The notes: generated by a model from the letters alone, not told the origin. Numbered from the stretch's first letter, positions 54,542 through 63,912 are shown. The stretch is DNA of 64,000 nt from a bacterium (GCA_016712675.1 JADJQR010000001.1:3720001-3784000); one strand, 5' to 3'. Made by a program: numbers and translations.

Positions 54542-55306
54542 CTACCGGAACAGGCTCTTGACCCCGCCCCACGTCGAGGTCTCCTCGGATACCACCTGGT
54601 CGACCGCAAAGCCGATGTTGACGCCGATGCCGTCGCCGCGCAGCGCCGTCTGGATGACGGTGATGCTGGACACCGCGTCGTCGACGCGCACCACGGCCAG
54701 GTTCGTGTTCCACCAGGGGTCGGAACCGCCGGGGCCGGTCACCGAGTTCAGCACCGTGAAATTGCCTACGCCGCCGAGAAACTGCGAGGCGCCGAACGAG
54801 GCGTCGCCGACGAAGTCACCCAGGTAGGTGCCGTTCTGCACGACACGCGTGGTGGAGGTGCCGCCGCCGAAGCTCGTCGTCGCGCCCAGGCCGATCGGCC
54901 CCACGAAGACGGAGCCCGCCGGCAGCGTGCCGGCGAACGTGTACGTGATGGTCCCGACCTCGGGGCCCAGCTCGCCGGTCGTGAAGATCGTGCTGAAGAA
55001 CTCGTAGTTCGTCCACGTGTAGGTGTCCGGGCCGAAGGCCACGTTGCCGACCGTGAAGTTCGGGTTCTGCAGGCGCGAGTGCGACCAGTGGGCCGGCAGT
55101 GCGTACGTCACCGTCACGTTGCCGACGCCCGGCACGTTGATGACCGCGCCGTTGGGCACCGACGAACCGAAGGCCGTCGGCGACTGGTCGAGCCAGGTGA
55201 TGGGGACGGTCACGGCCGCGGCAGGGCCGACGGCACAGGCCAGGGACAACAGGCTGCAGGCGAACAGGACGGACGCACGCGACGCGAAGCGTTTCCAGTT
55301 GGTCAT
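54542..55306 (-). CDS. Secreted beta-rich protein ending in STWGGVKSLFR
   Basis: 254 aa from ATG 55306 (GAAGGA 7 bases upstream). Signal peptide residues 1-31 (ends VGPAAA). The mature part is Gly/Thr/Val-rich with alternating strands (VNVTVTYALPAHW-like, TITYTFAGTLPAGSVF, FTVLNSVTGPGGSDPWW), resembling choice-of-anchor type extracellular domains. There is no transmembrane helix or PEP-CTERM. The C-terminus SEETSTWGGVKSLFR is short and basic and could be an anchoring or sorting tail. Family not recognised. Confidence 0.7.
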   Translation of the reverse strand: MTNWKRFASRASVLFACSLLSLACAVGPAAAVTVPITWLDQSPTAFGSSVPNGAVINVPGVGNVTVTYALPAHWSHSRLQNPNFTVGNVAFGPDTYTWTNYEFFSTIFTTGELGPEVGTITYTFAGTLPAGSVFVGPIGLGATTSFGGGTSTTRVVQNGTYLGDFVGDASFGASQFLGGVGNFTVLNSVTGPGGSDPWWNTNLAVVRVDDAVSSITVIQTALRGDGIGVNIGFAVDQVVSEETSTWGGVKSLFR

Positions 55307-55409
55307 GGTGTTTTCCTTCGGGAAGGACACCCGGGATGCAGGGCCGGCCGACGGCCGCAGCGCCGGGTGTTGGCGAATCGGAACCAGACGGTGTCGGCAC
55401 CGGACGGGA

Positions 55410-55440
55410 ATTGTACGGTATTGAAATCACAGTTTGTTAA
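55410..55440 (-). promoter_or_regulatory. Candidate promoter in an AT-rich patch
   Basis: Minus-strand TTAACA, 19 bases, TACAAT lies in a distinct AT-rich island (about 55405-55470) upstream of the 254-aa secreted-protein gene. Spacer is long. Confidence 0.3.
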
Positions 55441-55512
55441 TCTAATTTTAACACGAATGTGATCAATGAGTTGCGAATCCGCGCAGCGACCCGCAGCCTC
55501 GCCATGCGTCCC

Positions 55513-56034
55513 CTACTCGTCCCCCACCGCGAATTCCAGCCCGCAGTCCGGACACGCCGCCGTGTTCTCCGGCAACGCCGCGCCACAGGCCGGGCAGCCC
55601 TCCTCGGGGAACTCCTGGAACGGCGTCTCGGCAAGCGACGGGTTGCGGCGCGCGAAGGCGTCGGCCACGATGCGCTCGGCCTGCGAGTAGTCGTCGCGCG
55701 CGGCGAACAGCTGCGTGCGGAAGCCGGTGCCGCTGCCGTCGGGTTCGGGTTCCAGGTAGCCGGCCGGGTGCAGGCGCACGACCGGCAGCTTCGCCGAGGC
55801 GATGCCCGCGTCGGCCAGGCGGTCCTCGTAGTGCTCGATGGCGTGCTGGTCATCCTCGACCAGGAGCCCGGCCATGCCCTCGGGCAGCGCGGCCCACGGA
55901 TCCCCGAACCCGGCCTGCGCCGGCCGCGGCCGCTCGCGCTTCCAGACCAGGGCCACGTGGCAATCGGCGCACGACAGCGCTCGCGGCGTGTAGTCGGCGC
56001 CGCACTCGGGACAGGTCTTCGTCTGGTCGGACAT
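55513..56034 (-). CDS. Double zinc-ribbon cytoplasmic protein
   Basis: 173 aa from ATG 56034 (GGGAG 8 bases upstream). An N-terminal zinc ribbon CPECG..(11)..CADC and a C-terminal one CPACG..(9)..CPDCG flank a middle domain that looks DUF2007-like (LLVEDDQHAIEHYEDRLADAGI, TQLFAARDDYSQAERIVADAF). Such proteins bind zinc and probably act in regulation or protein interaction. No operon partner. Confidence 0.75.
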   Translation of the reverse strand: MSDQTKTCPECGADYTPRALSCADCHVALVWKRERPRPAQAGFGDPWAALPEGMAGLLVEDDQHAIEHYEDRLADAGIASAKLPVVRLHPAGYLEPEPDGSGTGFRTQLFAARDDYSQAERIVADAFARRNPSLAETPFQEFPEEGCPACGAALPENTAACPDCGLEFAVGDE

Positions 56035-56302
56035 GGAAGGGCTCCCGCGCCGGGTTCGTACCTGGATTGCGATCTGGAACTGGTCCGGGAGACTACAGGA
56101 GAGGGGAGGCGGCGGTCCAATGGGAAGCATACTCATGAAGCCCCTGGACAGGTCCCGCCTGCGGCCGCCGGGGGGCACTGGGAGCCGAAAGCACCATCAT
56201 TGAACAGCGCGCTTGACGGTGGATCTACCGCCTGCCCAGCCAACAAGGTCGGCGGCGTGCACAGCTGGACGTTCGTCCACGCCGCAATGCGGCGCCGAGT
56301 AC

Positions 56303-57901
56303 CTATTTGTCTAGAATGACTCTCATTTGGAACTCTCCCTGAACGGAGTTTCCCGTCGTTCCCGAATTGAATGTCCCTTGAACAAGCCCGTATTCCGGGC
56401 GCGGCGTCATATCCAGCACTTCGATTGCACCGCTCAGAGCGGCCCACGGGCGATCGAAGTTCATGTCCGGGTTGCCGCCGCCGCCGTCAAGCCCAAAGCG
56501 AAACGTCAGATTCTGCAGTTGCCTTTCGTTGTCGAATTCAAGTACGGCAGTAGCCGCATTCATGACCGGCACGACGTTGAACATGTCCTGCGCTTCCACG
56601 GTGAAGAGAATCTGGTTCTCTCCCGGGAACACTCCCACGAAGTGGGGCGCAATTGTCTGCCCGGGAAAGTCGAATTCGTAAGAAATGCTGTCCGAAACGA
56701 CAACACCGCGCAGGTAGCCGGCAAACTCCGGTGTCTCGTCGCTGACCAGAAGCAACGTACGTCCAGCTGGGTCAGGGTGAAGGTGCAGAGCCGCATCATA
56801 GCATCCGATGTTGTTGCACCAGTGGTCAACCCGGAACGGATACACGTCAAGAGCTTCACCGAGGTTCATTCCGTCCAGCATGTTGGCCACGATCGACTGA
56901 GCGGCATGGCATCCATACCGGTTGACACTCTCCCAACCGACAACGGCAGCTGCGCCGGCCTGCACGAACGCCTCTGCCATCGCGTTCTGCACCTCCGGAC
57001 TTGAACCGTCGAACATATAGCATGGCGCGAGTAGTACCAGGCTGTGAGGCATTGACCCGGGCGCATAGCGCTCGCGAATGAGCTGATCGGAGACACACCA
57101 CCGACGGACCGCAACTGGAACCCCGTTCTCGAGTTCGCGCCGGTACGAAGGAACCAGCCGGCTGGAAATCCAATCCAGATACCATTGAGGCCACGCAGGG
57201 TCGTGGGTGACTTCGGTCAACCACGGTGCAAGCTCCCCGGTGCGAATGTACTTTCGTGAGCTCTCGGCAAAAAATGACCCGTGAGCAGAGATGAACAGCA
57301 AGCCGTATCCACGCATCCCGCTCGTGAAGAACTCGACGTCGGCGGATGTGCCCCACACCGTTGGATTCACCGTGAACCCCGCCTCAGTCAATCGGGGAGT
57401 CATTGCGCCGATGGCCGCCAGGGTGGCCGCATGCAGGCCCGGCTCCGAATCGGTGATCGGACTGACAAAGAGCACATTGCGATTCCCCACCACGTCTCCG
57501 GTCATCTTCAGCAATGACCTTTCAGGGTCGGCATAGAGCGTCGGCGGTGGATTCGGAGACGATGGCGTAGCGTCCCAGAGCATATAGCCGCCGTGGCGGA
57601 ACTTGACGTACAATATCGATCGTTCGACCTCCGCGATCTCGACCGATGGCAGCGCGCGAAGCGCCTCGATGCGGCCGGAGAATTCGACGTGTGGATCAGC
57701 AGCGACTAGAGCCCCTGCCATGATCGCATCGGCCGCCGTGTAGTCCTGGAACATCTCCTGACGCTGTTCCTCAGTGAGCCCGTCAGTTGGAAGCGGGTCT
57801 CCAGGTGCCGGGTCCTTGCCACAGGATGCGATCATGCAAGACAAGGCGGCCATGAAGCAGAATGCTGTGTTCATCGAGCAGTTCAGTCGCAGTCGTCGCA
57901 T
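56303..57901 (-). CDS. Low-GC lipoprotein with caspase-like (clan CD) protease motifs
   Basis: 532 aa from ATG 57901 (AGAGGTG 6-7 bases upstream; 57928 and 57874 are other ATGs). The lipobox is MIASCGK. A caspase/gingipain-type dyad is visible: His in GYGLLFISAHGSFF (about residue 210) and Cys in HSLVLLAPCYMFDGS (about 300), each after a hydrophobic strand, followed by AEAFVQAGAAAVVGWESVN, the usual next strand. The last 130 residues form a beta-rich domain (YEFDFPGQTIAPHFVGVFPG). GC is clearly lower than neighbours, codon use is less biased, and the gene lies beside a severed gene end, all suggesting acquisition by transfer. The substrate is unknown. Confidence 0.72.
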   Translation of the reverse strand: MRRLRLNCSMNTAFCFMAALSCMIASCGKDPAPGDPLPTDGLTEEQRQEMFQDYTAADAIMAGALVAADPHVEFSGRIEALRALPSVEIAEVERSILYVKFRHGGYMLWDATPSSPNPPPTLYADPERSLLKMTGDVVGNRNVLFVSPITDSEPGLHAATLAAIGAMTPRLTEAGFTVNPTVWGTSADVEFFTSGMRGYGLLFISAHGSFFAESSRKYIRTGELAPWLTEVTHDPAWPQWYLDWISSRLVPSYRRELENGVPVAVRRWCVSDQLIRERYAPGSMPHSLVLLAPCYMFDGSSPEVQNAMAEAFVQAGAAAVVGWESVNRYGCHAAQSIVANMLDGMNLGEALDVYPFRVDHWCNNIGCYDAALHLHPDPAGRTLLLVSDETPEFAGYLRGVVVSDSISYEFDFPGQTIAPHFVGVFPGENQILFTVEAQDMFNVVPVMNAATAVLEFDNERQLQNLTFRFGLDGGGGNPDMNFDRPWAALSGAIEVLDMTPRPEYGLVQGTFNSGTTGNSVQGEFQMRVILDK

Positions 57902-58432
57902 CGGCAGCACCTCTACGGACTTCGGCATCCACTTGCGCCAATCGAAGGGCTCTCGGGACTTCAGAGCCGCTACTTAGTTGGCTGGAGATCCTCCCTGGCA
58001 ATGTAAAGCGTTGGATTTCGCGCTAACCGGAACAGGGAGTTTCGGTCTTGAGCGCGGGACCCGCCTGAGCCTCACCGTCTACGACCTCGCCGGGCGCCGG
58101 GTCGCCGTGCTCGCCGATCGCGAGTTCGCCGCGAGCACCCACGTCGTGCGCTGGAACGGGTGCGACGACCAGGGACGCGAGCTGCCCAGCGGCACGTACT
58201 TCGTGCGGTTGACCGGAGAAGGCGTGCAACGGGTGATGCGGGCCGTGCTGCTACGGTAAACGGGCATGGGGCGCCGGCATCCGGGCCGGCGCTCGCGCAC
58301 CTGGGTGCCACGGCATCACCCACCCCCTCCCCGTGGCACGGCACCTGCATCCACAGCCCGGCTTCATGCGCGCAGCCGCCGGCATCCGCCCGCGCGGGCC
58401 GCGCTCCCCCGCGTTCAGCGGAAGGACTGACG
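57902..58432. other. 531-base junction region with a gene remnant
   Basis: Between the start of the low-GC lipoprotein gene and the LVIVD gene. It contains the sorting-module remnant (to 58259) and a GC-rich leader with no clear promoter. GC rises sharply at about 58010. Confidence 0.55.
57978..58259 (+). pseudogene. Severed 3' end of a secreted-protein gene (FlgD-like C-terminal module)
   Basis: From about 58035 the frame reads FGLERGTRLSLTVYDLAGRR, VAVLADREF, VRWNGCDDQGRELPSGTYFVRL and ends RAVLLR*. This is the last 75 residues of the module seen on neighbouring proteins, but the NPFNP segment and the whole ectodomain are missing. The upstream DNA is low-GC and belongs to the junction. It could still be translated from a weak ATG at 57978 but has no signal peptide. 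Confidence 0.75.
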
Positions 58433-60598
58433 ATGACACACTGCCGTACCGCGCTGTCGGCGACCGTTTGCCTGCTCCTGGCCACGATTCCGCCGGCCCG
58501 GGCCCAGTGCGTGGACTACCGGGACTTCCTGCGTCCGGTCTCCAGCCTGGAGATGCCCGGGCTGGCCTACGGCGCGGCCACGGATGGAAACGTGGCACTG
58601 GTGGCCCGTTCCGACAGCACCCTGGCGGTCGTCGACCTGGCCAACCCCTCCCGGCCGATCCTCGCCGCCACAGTGGCGACCGGGGGGCAATCCGCCGGCG
58701 TGGCGATCGGTGACCGGTTCGGCTACGTGGCGGCCGGTGAGGCGGGCGTCGTCGTTGTCGACCTCGCCGATCCGTACGCACCCGGGGTCGTGGCGACCGT
58801 CGACACGCCGGGCCGGGCCCGCGCCCTGTGCCTGTCCGGCGACTGGGCCTTCGTGGCGGACCTGGAAGGCGGCGTGCAGGTGCTCGACATCGCGGATCCT
58901 GGTCACGCACAACTCGTCGCCAGCTTCTGCGACAGCTTCTTCGTCGAGGACATCGCCGTGCTCGACGGCAAGGCCTATGTCGCCGCCGGCTACGACGGGC
59001 TGCTCGTCGTGGACGTCAGGGACCCGCGCCATGGCCTCTTCGAGGGCGCCGTTGCCGGGCTCTGGGACGCGGCGGACGTGGCGACCGAAGGCCGTCACGT
59101 CTACGTGCTGCAGCATACCCCTGTATACGTCGATGTCGTGGAGGTCGGGAGCCTGACCGGACCGCGCGTGTTGCAGAGCTTCTACCTGCCGGACTGGGCC
59201 AACGATCTGGTCGTGGCCGGAGACCGCCTGTACGCCGCCGGTAACGATGACGGGCTGTTCGTCATCGATGTCTCGGACCTGGACGCACCACGCCTGGTCG
59301 GCGGCATCGACACCCCGGGTGCCGCCATGGCGGTCAGCCTGGGCGGAGGATTCGCCGTCGTGGCGGATCTCGATCGTGGGCTGACGGTGGTCGACATCGC
59401 CTCACCGCAGGCGCCGGCGCGGCTTGGCGAAGTCCTGACTGTCTACGCGCCGAAGCAGATCGCCGTCGAGGGGGACTACGCCTACGGCCTCGAGTACGAA
59501 GTGATGCAGATCGTCGACATCGGCGAACCTGCCGCGATGACGGTGGTGGGTACGCTTGACTTCGCGCCCGGCATCCTCTCGGGCCTCGCCGTCGCCGGGG
59601 GCCTGGCCTGCTTTGCCGACAATGGCCGCACGCTGCGGATCGTCGATGTCTCCAACGTGTCGAGCCCGGCGTTGATCGCCAGCCTGGCCCTGCCCGCCTA
59701 TGCGAGTACGGTCGTCCTGAGCGACGACCTGGCACTGGTGTCGGACTATTGGACGGGCCTGCAGCTCGTGGATCTCGCGGATCCCCGCCAACCGCGGTTG
59801 CTCGGCACCGTGCCGTGGAGCAATTGCCCCGGGCGCGTGGCCGTCAGCGGCCGCGTCGCCTATGCGGCAGCCGGGGACGCGGGGCTTCACGTCATCGACT
59901 TCAGCGATCCGGCCCAGCCGTTCCTGGCCGGCACCCTTGCCCTCGGCGGCGAGACGTACGACGTCGCGGTCCGCGGACAGTACGCCTACGTCATCGGGGA
60001 ACCCGTCGGCCTGCAGGTCGTGGACATCTCCGATCGCCTGCAACCCCGGGTCGTGGCCGCGTGTCCGTCCGTGGCGGGCAGCCTCTCGCTGGCCCCGGAC
60101 TCGGACTACGCCTACGTGCGGCAGGGGCGCGGCTTCAAGGTCCTGGACCTGCACGATCCCCTGCAGCCGTGCGTCGTCGGCGAGGTGTTCCAGTCCGGCG
60201 AGATCGCGGGGATGTGTGCCTTCGCCGGCGGCGTCCTGGTCGGCGACTGGGACGACGGTCTCGTGATGTACCCGGCGCAGTGCGCGCAGGTCGCGGGCGT
60301 GGGAACGGCGACGGTGACGGCAAGGGCACCCGTGATCCAGGTGGCTCCCAACCCGCTCACGACGCGCTCCGAGATCGCCTTCGACGTCGAGCGCGCGGGG
60401 CGCGTGGACGTCCAGGTGTTCGACGTCGCCGGCCGCCGGGTGCGGCGGTTCGGCAGCAGCATGGTCGGCGCCGGGCCCGCCCGCTTGTCCTGGGACGGAT
60501 GCGACGACGGCGGGCGATCCCTGCCTGCTGGCGTCTATTTCGTCAAGGTGCGGTCCGGTCAGACGACCTCGACAGCCCGGCTGGCTCTCGTTCGCTGA
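58433..60598 (+). CDS. Secreted LVIVD-repeat beta-propeller protein with C-terminal sorting-like module
   Basis: 721 aa from ATG 58433 (GGAAGGA 6 bases upstream), signal peptide residues 1-24 (ends ARAQ). About fourteen LVIVD-type repeats of 42-45 residues (LAVVDLANPSRPILAATVAT, VVVVDLADPYAPGVVATVDT, LFVIDVSDLDAPRLVGGIDT, LHVIDFSDPAQPFLAGTLAL) build one or two propellers. The C-terminal 80 residues form the usual module in a divergent form (APNPLTTRSEIAFDV, VFDVAGRRVRRF, WDGCDDGGRSLPAGVYF): NPLTT replaces NPFNP. Surface-exposed binding protein; ligand unknown. Confidence 0.85.
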   Translation: MTHCRTALSATVCLLLATIPPARAQCVDYRDFLRPVSSLEMPGLAYGAATDGNVALVARSDSTLAVVDLANPSRPILAATVATGGQSAGVAIGDRFGYVAAGEAGVVVVDLADPYAPGVVATVDTPGRARALCLSGDWAFVADLEGGVQVLDIADPGHAQLVASFCDSFFVEDIAVLDGKAYVAAGYDGLLVVDVRDPRHGLFEGAVAGLWDAADVATEGRHVYVLQHTPVYVDVVEVGSLTGPRVLQSFYLPDWANDLVVAGDRLYAAGNDDGLFVIDVSDLDAPRLVGGIDTPGAAMAVSLGGGFAVVADLDRGLTVVDIASPQAPARLGEVLTVYAPKQIAVEGDYAYGLEYEVMQIVDIGEPAAMTVVGTLDFAPGILSGLAVAGGLACFADNGRTLRIVDVSNVSSPALIASLALPAYASTVVLSDDLALVSDYWTGLQLVDLADPRQPRLLGTVPWSNCPGRVAVSGRVAYAAAGDAGLHVIDFSDPAQPFLAGTLALGGETYDVAVRGQYAYVIGEPVGLQVVDISDRLQPRVVAACPSVAGSLSLAPDSDYAYVRQGRGFKVLDLHDPLQPCVVGEVFQSGEIAGMCAFAGGVLVGDWDDGLVMYPAQCAQVAGVGTATVTARAPVIQVAPNPLTTRSEIAFDVERAGRVDVQVFDVAGRRVRRFGSSMVGAGPARLSWDGCDDGGRSLPAGVYFVKVRSGQTTSTARLALVR

Positions 60599-60642
60599 GG
60601 CGAAGGGCGCGCAGTGGTGCGGGGCCACGGAACGGGCGCCCG

Positions 60643-61806
60643 CTAGCGGTCAGCCTCGAACAGCACAAGCGCCGCCACCGCGCCCTCGCCATCCTCGCGC
60701 ATCATGACCAGGCTGCGGTCGTCGAGGATCAGCCAGCGGCCCAGCGGCGGCGCCACGTGCCAGCGGATCTGCTCGAGCCACTCACCGGCCGGGGAGAACA
60801 CGTCGAAGATCGCGAGGGGGTGGTCCGGCGGCAGCTGGCCGCCGCGGTCGAGGCGGACCCACAGGTTGCCGTCAGCGGCCGGCCGCAGCGACGCCACCAC
60901 CGGCGCGGTCGCCGCGACGCGGTAGCTGTCCTCGCGCCAACCCGCGGACCGCATGTTCTCGCGCACGAGTTCACGCCCCGCCTCGTCGCGCTTCACCGGT
61001 TCGTAGTCGCGACGGACCTCCCGGCGCAACACGCCGTCCTGCCACAGCTGCAGCACATAGCGATCCCGCTCGGGTGCCACCCAGATGCCGCCGCCGGCTC
61101 CGGGACACCAGCGACCGGCCCAGACCTGATAGCCTTCTTCGGGAAGCTCGTCCGTCGCTTGCTCAGGCTCAGCGGGCGGCGCGTAGATGGTCGCGCCGAG
61201 CGCGCCATCCGGCGCCAGACGCACGACGCGCTTGGCGGGGTCGCTGTATTCGTCACCGGATCGGAGCTGGTCGGTCCAGACGAAGATCTCGTCGCCCATC
61301 TGGAAGGCCCAGGCCGCCGCGGTCAGCGCCACGTTCACGGTCGGATCGCCGCCGATGCGCACGCGGCCCGCCGGCGTACCGTCGACCTGAAACCAGACGA
61401 TGGCACCGGGCACGGCCTGCAGCAGTCCCATATCCCCGCCCGGGCGCAGGAACACCTTGCGCGCGTCGCTGCATTCGCCCGGTCCCTCCCCTTCGCGGCC
61501 GATCGTGCGCAGCCAGGCGCCGTCGGGGGCAAAGACCTTCAGGTCCTTCAGCTGATTGTCGACCAGGAGGATGTTGCCATGGGCGTCGCGCCGGGCGTCA
61601 GCCAATCGTCCACATAGGTAGTCCGCGGTCTCCGCCGGCCGCTCCCAGACCCGGCGAAGCCCGACGTCGCGCGTACCATGGCGCGGCTGGGCGCCGCAGT
61701 CCACCTTGACAGGAGCGCCGGCCGCCTGTGCGCCGGTGACGACGCAACACAGGAACAGGAGCGGCGGCCAGACGAGGCGGATCAGGGCGTGGTACGCGAA
61801 GGCCAT
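60643..61806 (-). CDS. Exported six-bladed beta-propeller (NHL-like) protein
   Basis: 387 aa from ATG 61806 (AAAGGA 8 bases upstream). Signal peptide residues 1-29 (FLCCVVTGAQA). The body shows 6-bladed propeller strands typical of this group's BF..-like proteins: DARRDAHGNILLVDNQLKDLKVFAPDGAWLRTIGREGEGPGE is the NHL-type opening (split into blades), then VVRLAPDGALGATIYAPP, IWVAPERDRYVLQLWQDG and NLWVRLDRGG..FDVFSPAGEWLEQI. No sorting module. Probably periplasmic; function unknown. Confidence 0.75.
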   Translation of the reverse strand: MAFAYHALIRLVWPPLLFLCCVVTGAQAAGAPVKVDCGAQPRHGTRDVGLRRVWERPAETADYLCGRLADARRDAHGNILLVDNQLKDLKVFAPDGAWLRTIGREGEGPGECSDARKVFLRPGGDMGLLQAVPGAIVWFQVDGTPAGRVRIGGDPTVNVALTAAAWAFQMGDEIFVWTDQLRSGDEYSDPAKRVVRLAPDGALGATIYAPPAEPEQATDELPEEGYQVWAGRWCPGAGGGIWVAPERDRYVLQLWQDGVLRREVRRDYEPVKRDEAGRELVRENMRSAGWREDSYRVAATAPVVASLRPAADGNLWVRLDRGGQLPPDHPLAIFDVFSPAGEWLEQIRWHVAPPLGRWLILDDRSLVMMREDGEGAVAALVLFEADR

Positions 61807-62006
61807 CGAACCGTCCTTTGCGACCGACTGACCGCTGAGGCCGCCGTCGTTTGAGATCCCAGGACCCGTCGTGCATTCCGAATGACGTCGCAATCTACCA
61901 CGGCTCCCTGTGGCTTTCCCAGTGGGCACGTGACTCCCATTGCTTTGCCGGTACCGTCGGCGGACGATTGCGACCTGGGTCCACGCGGTTCCCGCGCGCC
62001 GGCGCC

Positions 62007-63089
62007 TCAGAACCGCCGCCTCGCGAACAGCCCGTCCCACACCGCCAGCGCCGGCTTGGGCACGAACGCGTCTCCCACCATCTGCATCAGTCCCAGGCTG
62101 CCGAACAGCGGCAGGTTGACCGGATAGGGATCGGTCAGGCTGTCCAGGTCGAGGTCGGTGAAGAGCGTCTGCACCGCCGCGCGCGCATCCACGCTGTCCA
62201 GGAGCACCGCCTGGCGGGTCAGGTACCGCGCCTGCAGTTCCGGCGACGAGGTGATGGGCGCCAGACTGGCGCTGCCCCACCCGCCTTCGCAGACGATGAC
62301 CGGCAGCGTGCGCCCATCCAGCAGGCGCGCGTAGTAGTCGTCGGGAATGTCTTCAGGCTGGGCGTGGCCGAAATACGGATACGATGACAGGCCCAGCATC
62401 TGCGTGAACGGGAAGTCGGCAAGATCCTGCTCGATGCCCACGTAGGAGCCGGCCCCACCCAGACGCCCCCACGCCGTCTCGACCTGCACGCTGATCAGCA
62501 ACGGCGCCGTGGCGCCGTCGGTCACCAGTTCGGCTGCGGCGGCGTTGGCCGCGGTGACCATGGCGGCATAGACCGCCGGGGCGGCAGCCTGCCGCACGAG
62601 ATTGGTCTCCGCCGTCAGGCCGATGTAGTCCGGCTGGAACCGCGCGACGAAAGCCCGCACGTACTGCCGATAGAGCAGCTGGACCGAAGACTCGGTGATG
62701 CTGCGCCCGGCGGCGCGCAACAGCGGCGGCTCTTCGCCCCGGGACAGGCCGTCGGTGAGGTCGGCCATGAAGAAGACGCGAAGCCCGCGGTTGCGCAGGT
62801 AGGCGACCAGGCCGGCCTTGCCCTCCACGATGGTGTCGAGGTCCGCGCCTGCCAGCAGCTGGTCCCAGGGCAGTTCCTCGTGCAGCACCACCAATTCGGC
62901 CCGGGAACTGAAGAGGTCGATGTTCCGCAGGGCGGTGGCCGGATCCATCCGCGGCGGCGTGAAGTAGAACCCCATCTCCCAGGTGCGGGTCGGCTGCGTC
63001 GGGCCGGGAGCGGCCGCATCGGAGCCGCATCCCGCCAGCACCGCGGACAGCGTGAGCAGCAGCAGTCCCCGAATGCACCGTGCGTTCAC
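62007..63089 (-). CDS. Lipoprotein with glycosidase-like (TIM-barrel) domain
   Basis: 360 aa from GTG 63089, overlapping the stop of the next gene (GTGA). Lipobox LAGC at residue 20. The body alternates strands and helices as in clan GH-A barrels: ELVVLHEELPWDQLL, LRVFFMADLTDGLSR, PDYIGLTAETNLV with a possible acid/base Glu, FTQMLGLSSYPYFGH, and VIVCEGGWGSAS with a possible nucleophile Glu at the expected spacing. A GH53/GH39-like hydrolase or a degenerate relative is likely; the substrate is unknown. Confidence 0.68.
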   Translation of the reverse strand: MNARCIRGLLLLTLSAVLAGCGSDAAAPGPTQPTRTWEMGFYFTPPRMDPATALRNIDLFSSRAELVVLHEELPWDQLLAGADLDTIVEGKAGLVAYLRNRGLRVFFMADLTDGLSRGEEPPLLRAAGRSITESSVQLLYRQYVRAFVARFQPDYIGLTAETNLVRQAAAPAVYAAMVTAANAAAAELVTDGATAPLLISVQVETAWGRLGGAGSYVGIEQDLADFPFTQMLGLSSYPYFGHAQPEDIPDDYYARLLDGRTLPVIVCEGGWGSASLAPITSSPELQARYLTRQAVLLDSVDARAAVQTLFTDLDLDSLTDPYPVNLPLFGSLGLMQMVGDAFVPKPALAVWDGLFARRRF

Positions 63090-63808
63090 GTCGTGGGCCT
63101 CCCGGCGGGCTCCGGCGCCGGCTCGCGGACACCCTTCGTCACGAGCCGAAGGGCGAACGCCAGCTCCGCCGCCAGCGTCAGCGCGTACATCGGTTCGAGG
63201 CGCGGCGCGAGCGTCGGCGCGAGTACGACCGCGAACGAGCCGAGCAGGTAGACCACGCCCGCGACCGAGAGCCCGATGGCGATCAGCGTCGGGACCTGCC
63301 GCGAGACCCTGAACAGGTGCCCCAGCAGGAGGCACGCCAGCCCGAAGAAGATGAGACCGAGATCGTAGACCACCCGGTGCAGCTGCAGGGACGCCAGGGT
63401 CATCGTTGCGGCGGCGGGCAGGCTCGGCGCCCCGCCCGCGACGCCGGCCGTGGCCCACTGGAGAGCGCTGGCCATGTTCGCGAGGTTCGCGGCCAGCACC
63501 GCGGCCTGGATCAGGCGAAAGGCCGCCGCCAGGGCCGCGAGGGTGCGGTCGACGGGCCGCAGCAGCGCGTACAGGCCGACGGCCACCGCGATGTCGAGCG
63601 CGACCATGATCGCGTCCGCGGCGAGTCCGGCGCGGAAGAGCGGCGCCTGAGCGGCGATGTTCGCCAGCGTCGCGGCGGCGTCGTCCGCCTCGACCAGACG
63701 CATGCGCACGAAGAACTCGGCGAACAGACCCATCGCGATGATGCCGAGGTAGGCCCAGCCGCTCAGGCGGGCGATGCTCCGGGTCGTCTGGCTGGTCACC
63801 ACATGCAT
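63086..63808 (-). CDS. DUF4386-type integral membrane protein
   Basis: 240 aa, about six hydrophobic helices. N-terminus TTRSIARLSGWAYLGIIAMGLFAEFFVR and the later LLRPVDRTLAALAAAFRLIQAAV, LHRVVYDLGLIFFGLACLLLGHLFRVS match the DUF4386 family, whose function is unknown. ATG 63808 is assumed; GAAGG directly abuts it, so GTG 63802 with 6-base spacing may be the true start. Translationally coupled to the glycosidase-like lipoprotein. Confidence 0.8.
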   Translation of the reverse strand: MHVVTSQTTRSIARLSGWAYLGIIAMGLFAEFFVRMRLVEADDAAATLANIAAQAPLFRAGLAADAIMVALDIAVAVGLYALLRPVDRTLAALAAAFRLIQAAVLAANLANMASALQWATAGVAGGAPSLPAAATMTLASLQLHRVVYDLGLIFFGLACLLLGHLFRVSRQVPTLIAIGLSVAGVVYLLGSFAVVLAPTLAPRLEPMYALTLAAELAFALRLVTKGVREPAPEPAGRPTT

Positions 63809-63883
63809 CCTTCGAGCCCAGGGTCACGAACGCAACGCGCCGACGGTTGAGGAATGGGCGGTCTGGCCAGCGTGTCCGACGAT

Positions 63884-63912
63884 AGCATACCAATCCACTC
63901 CTGTATCTTCAA
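63884..63912 (-). promoter_or_regulatory. Promoter of the DUF4386/lipoprotein pair
   Basis: Minus strand TTGAAG (63912-63907), 17 bases, TATGCT (63889-63884). The spacer contains ATACAGGA, a half-site of the palindrome at 63964-63984. Confidence 0.5.
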
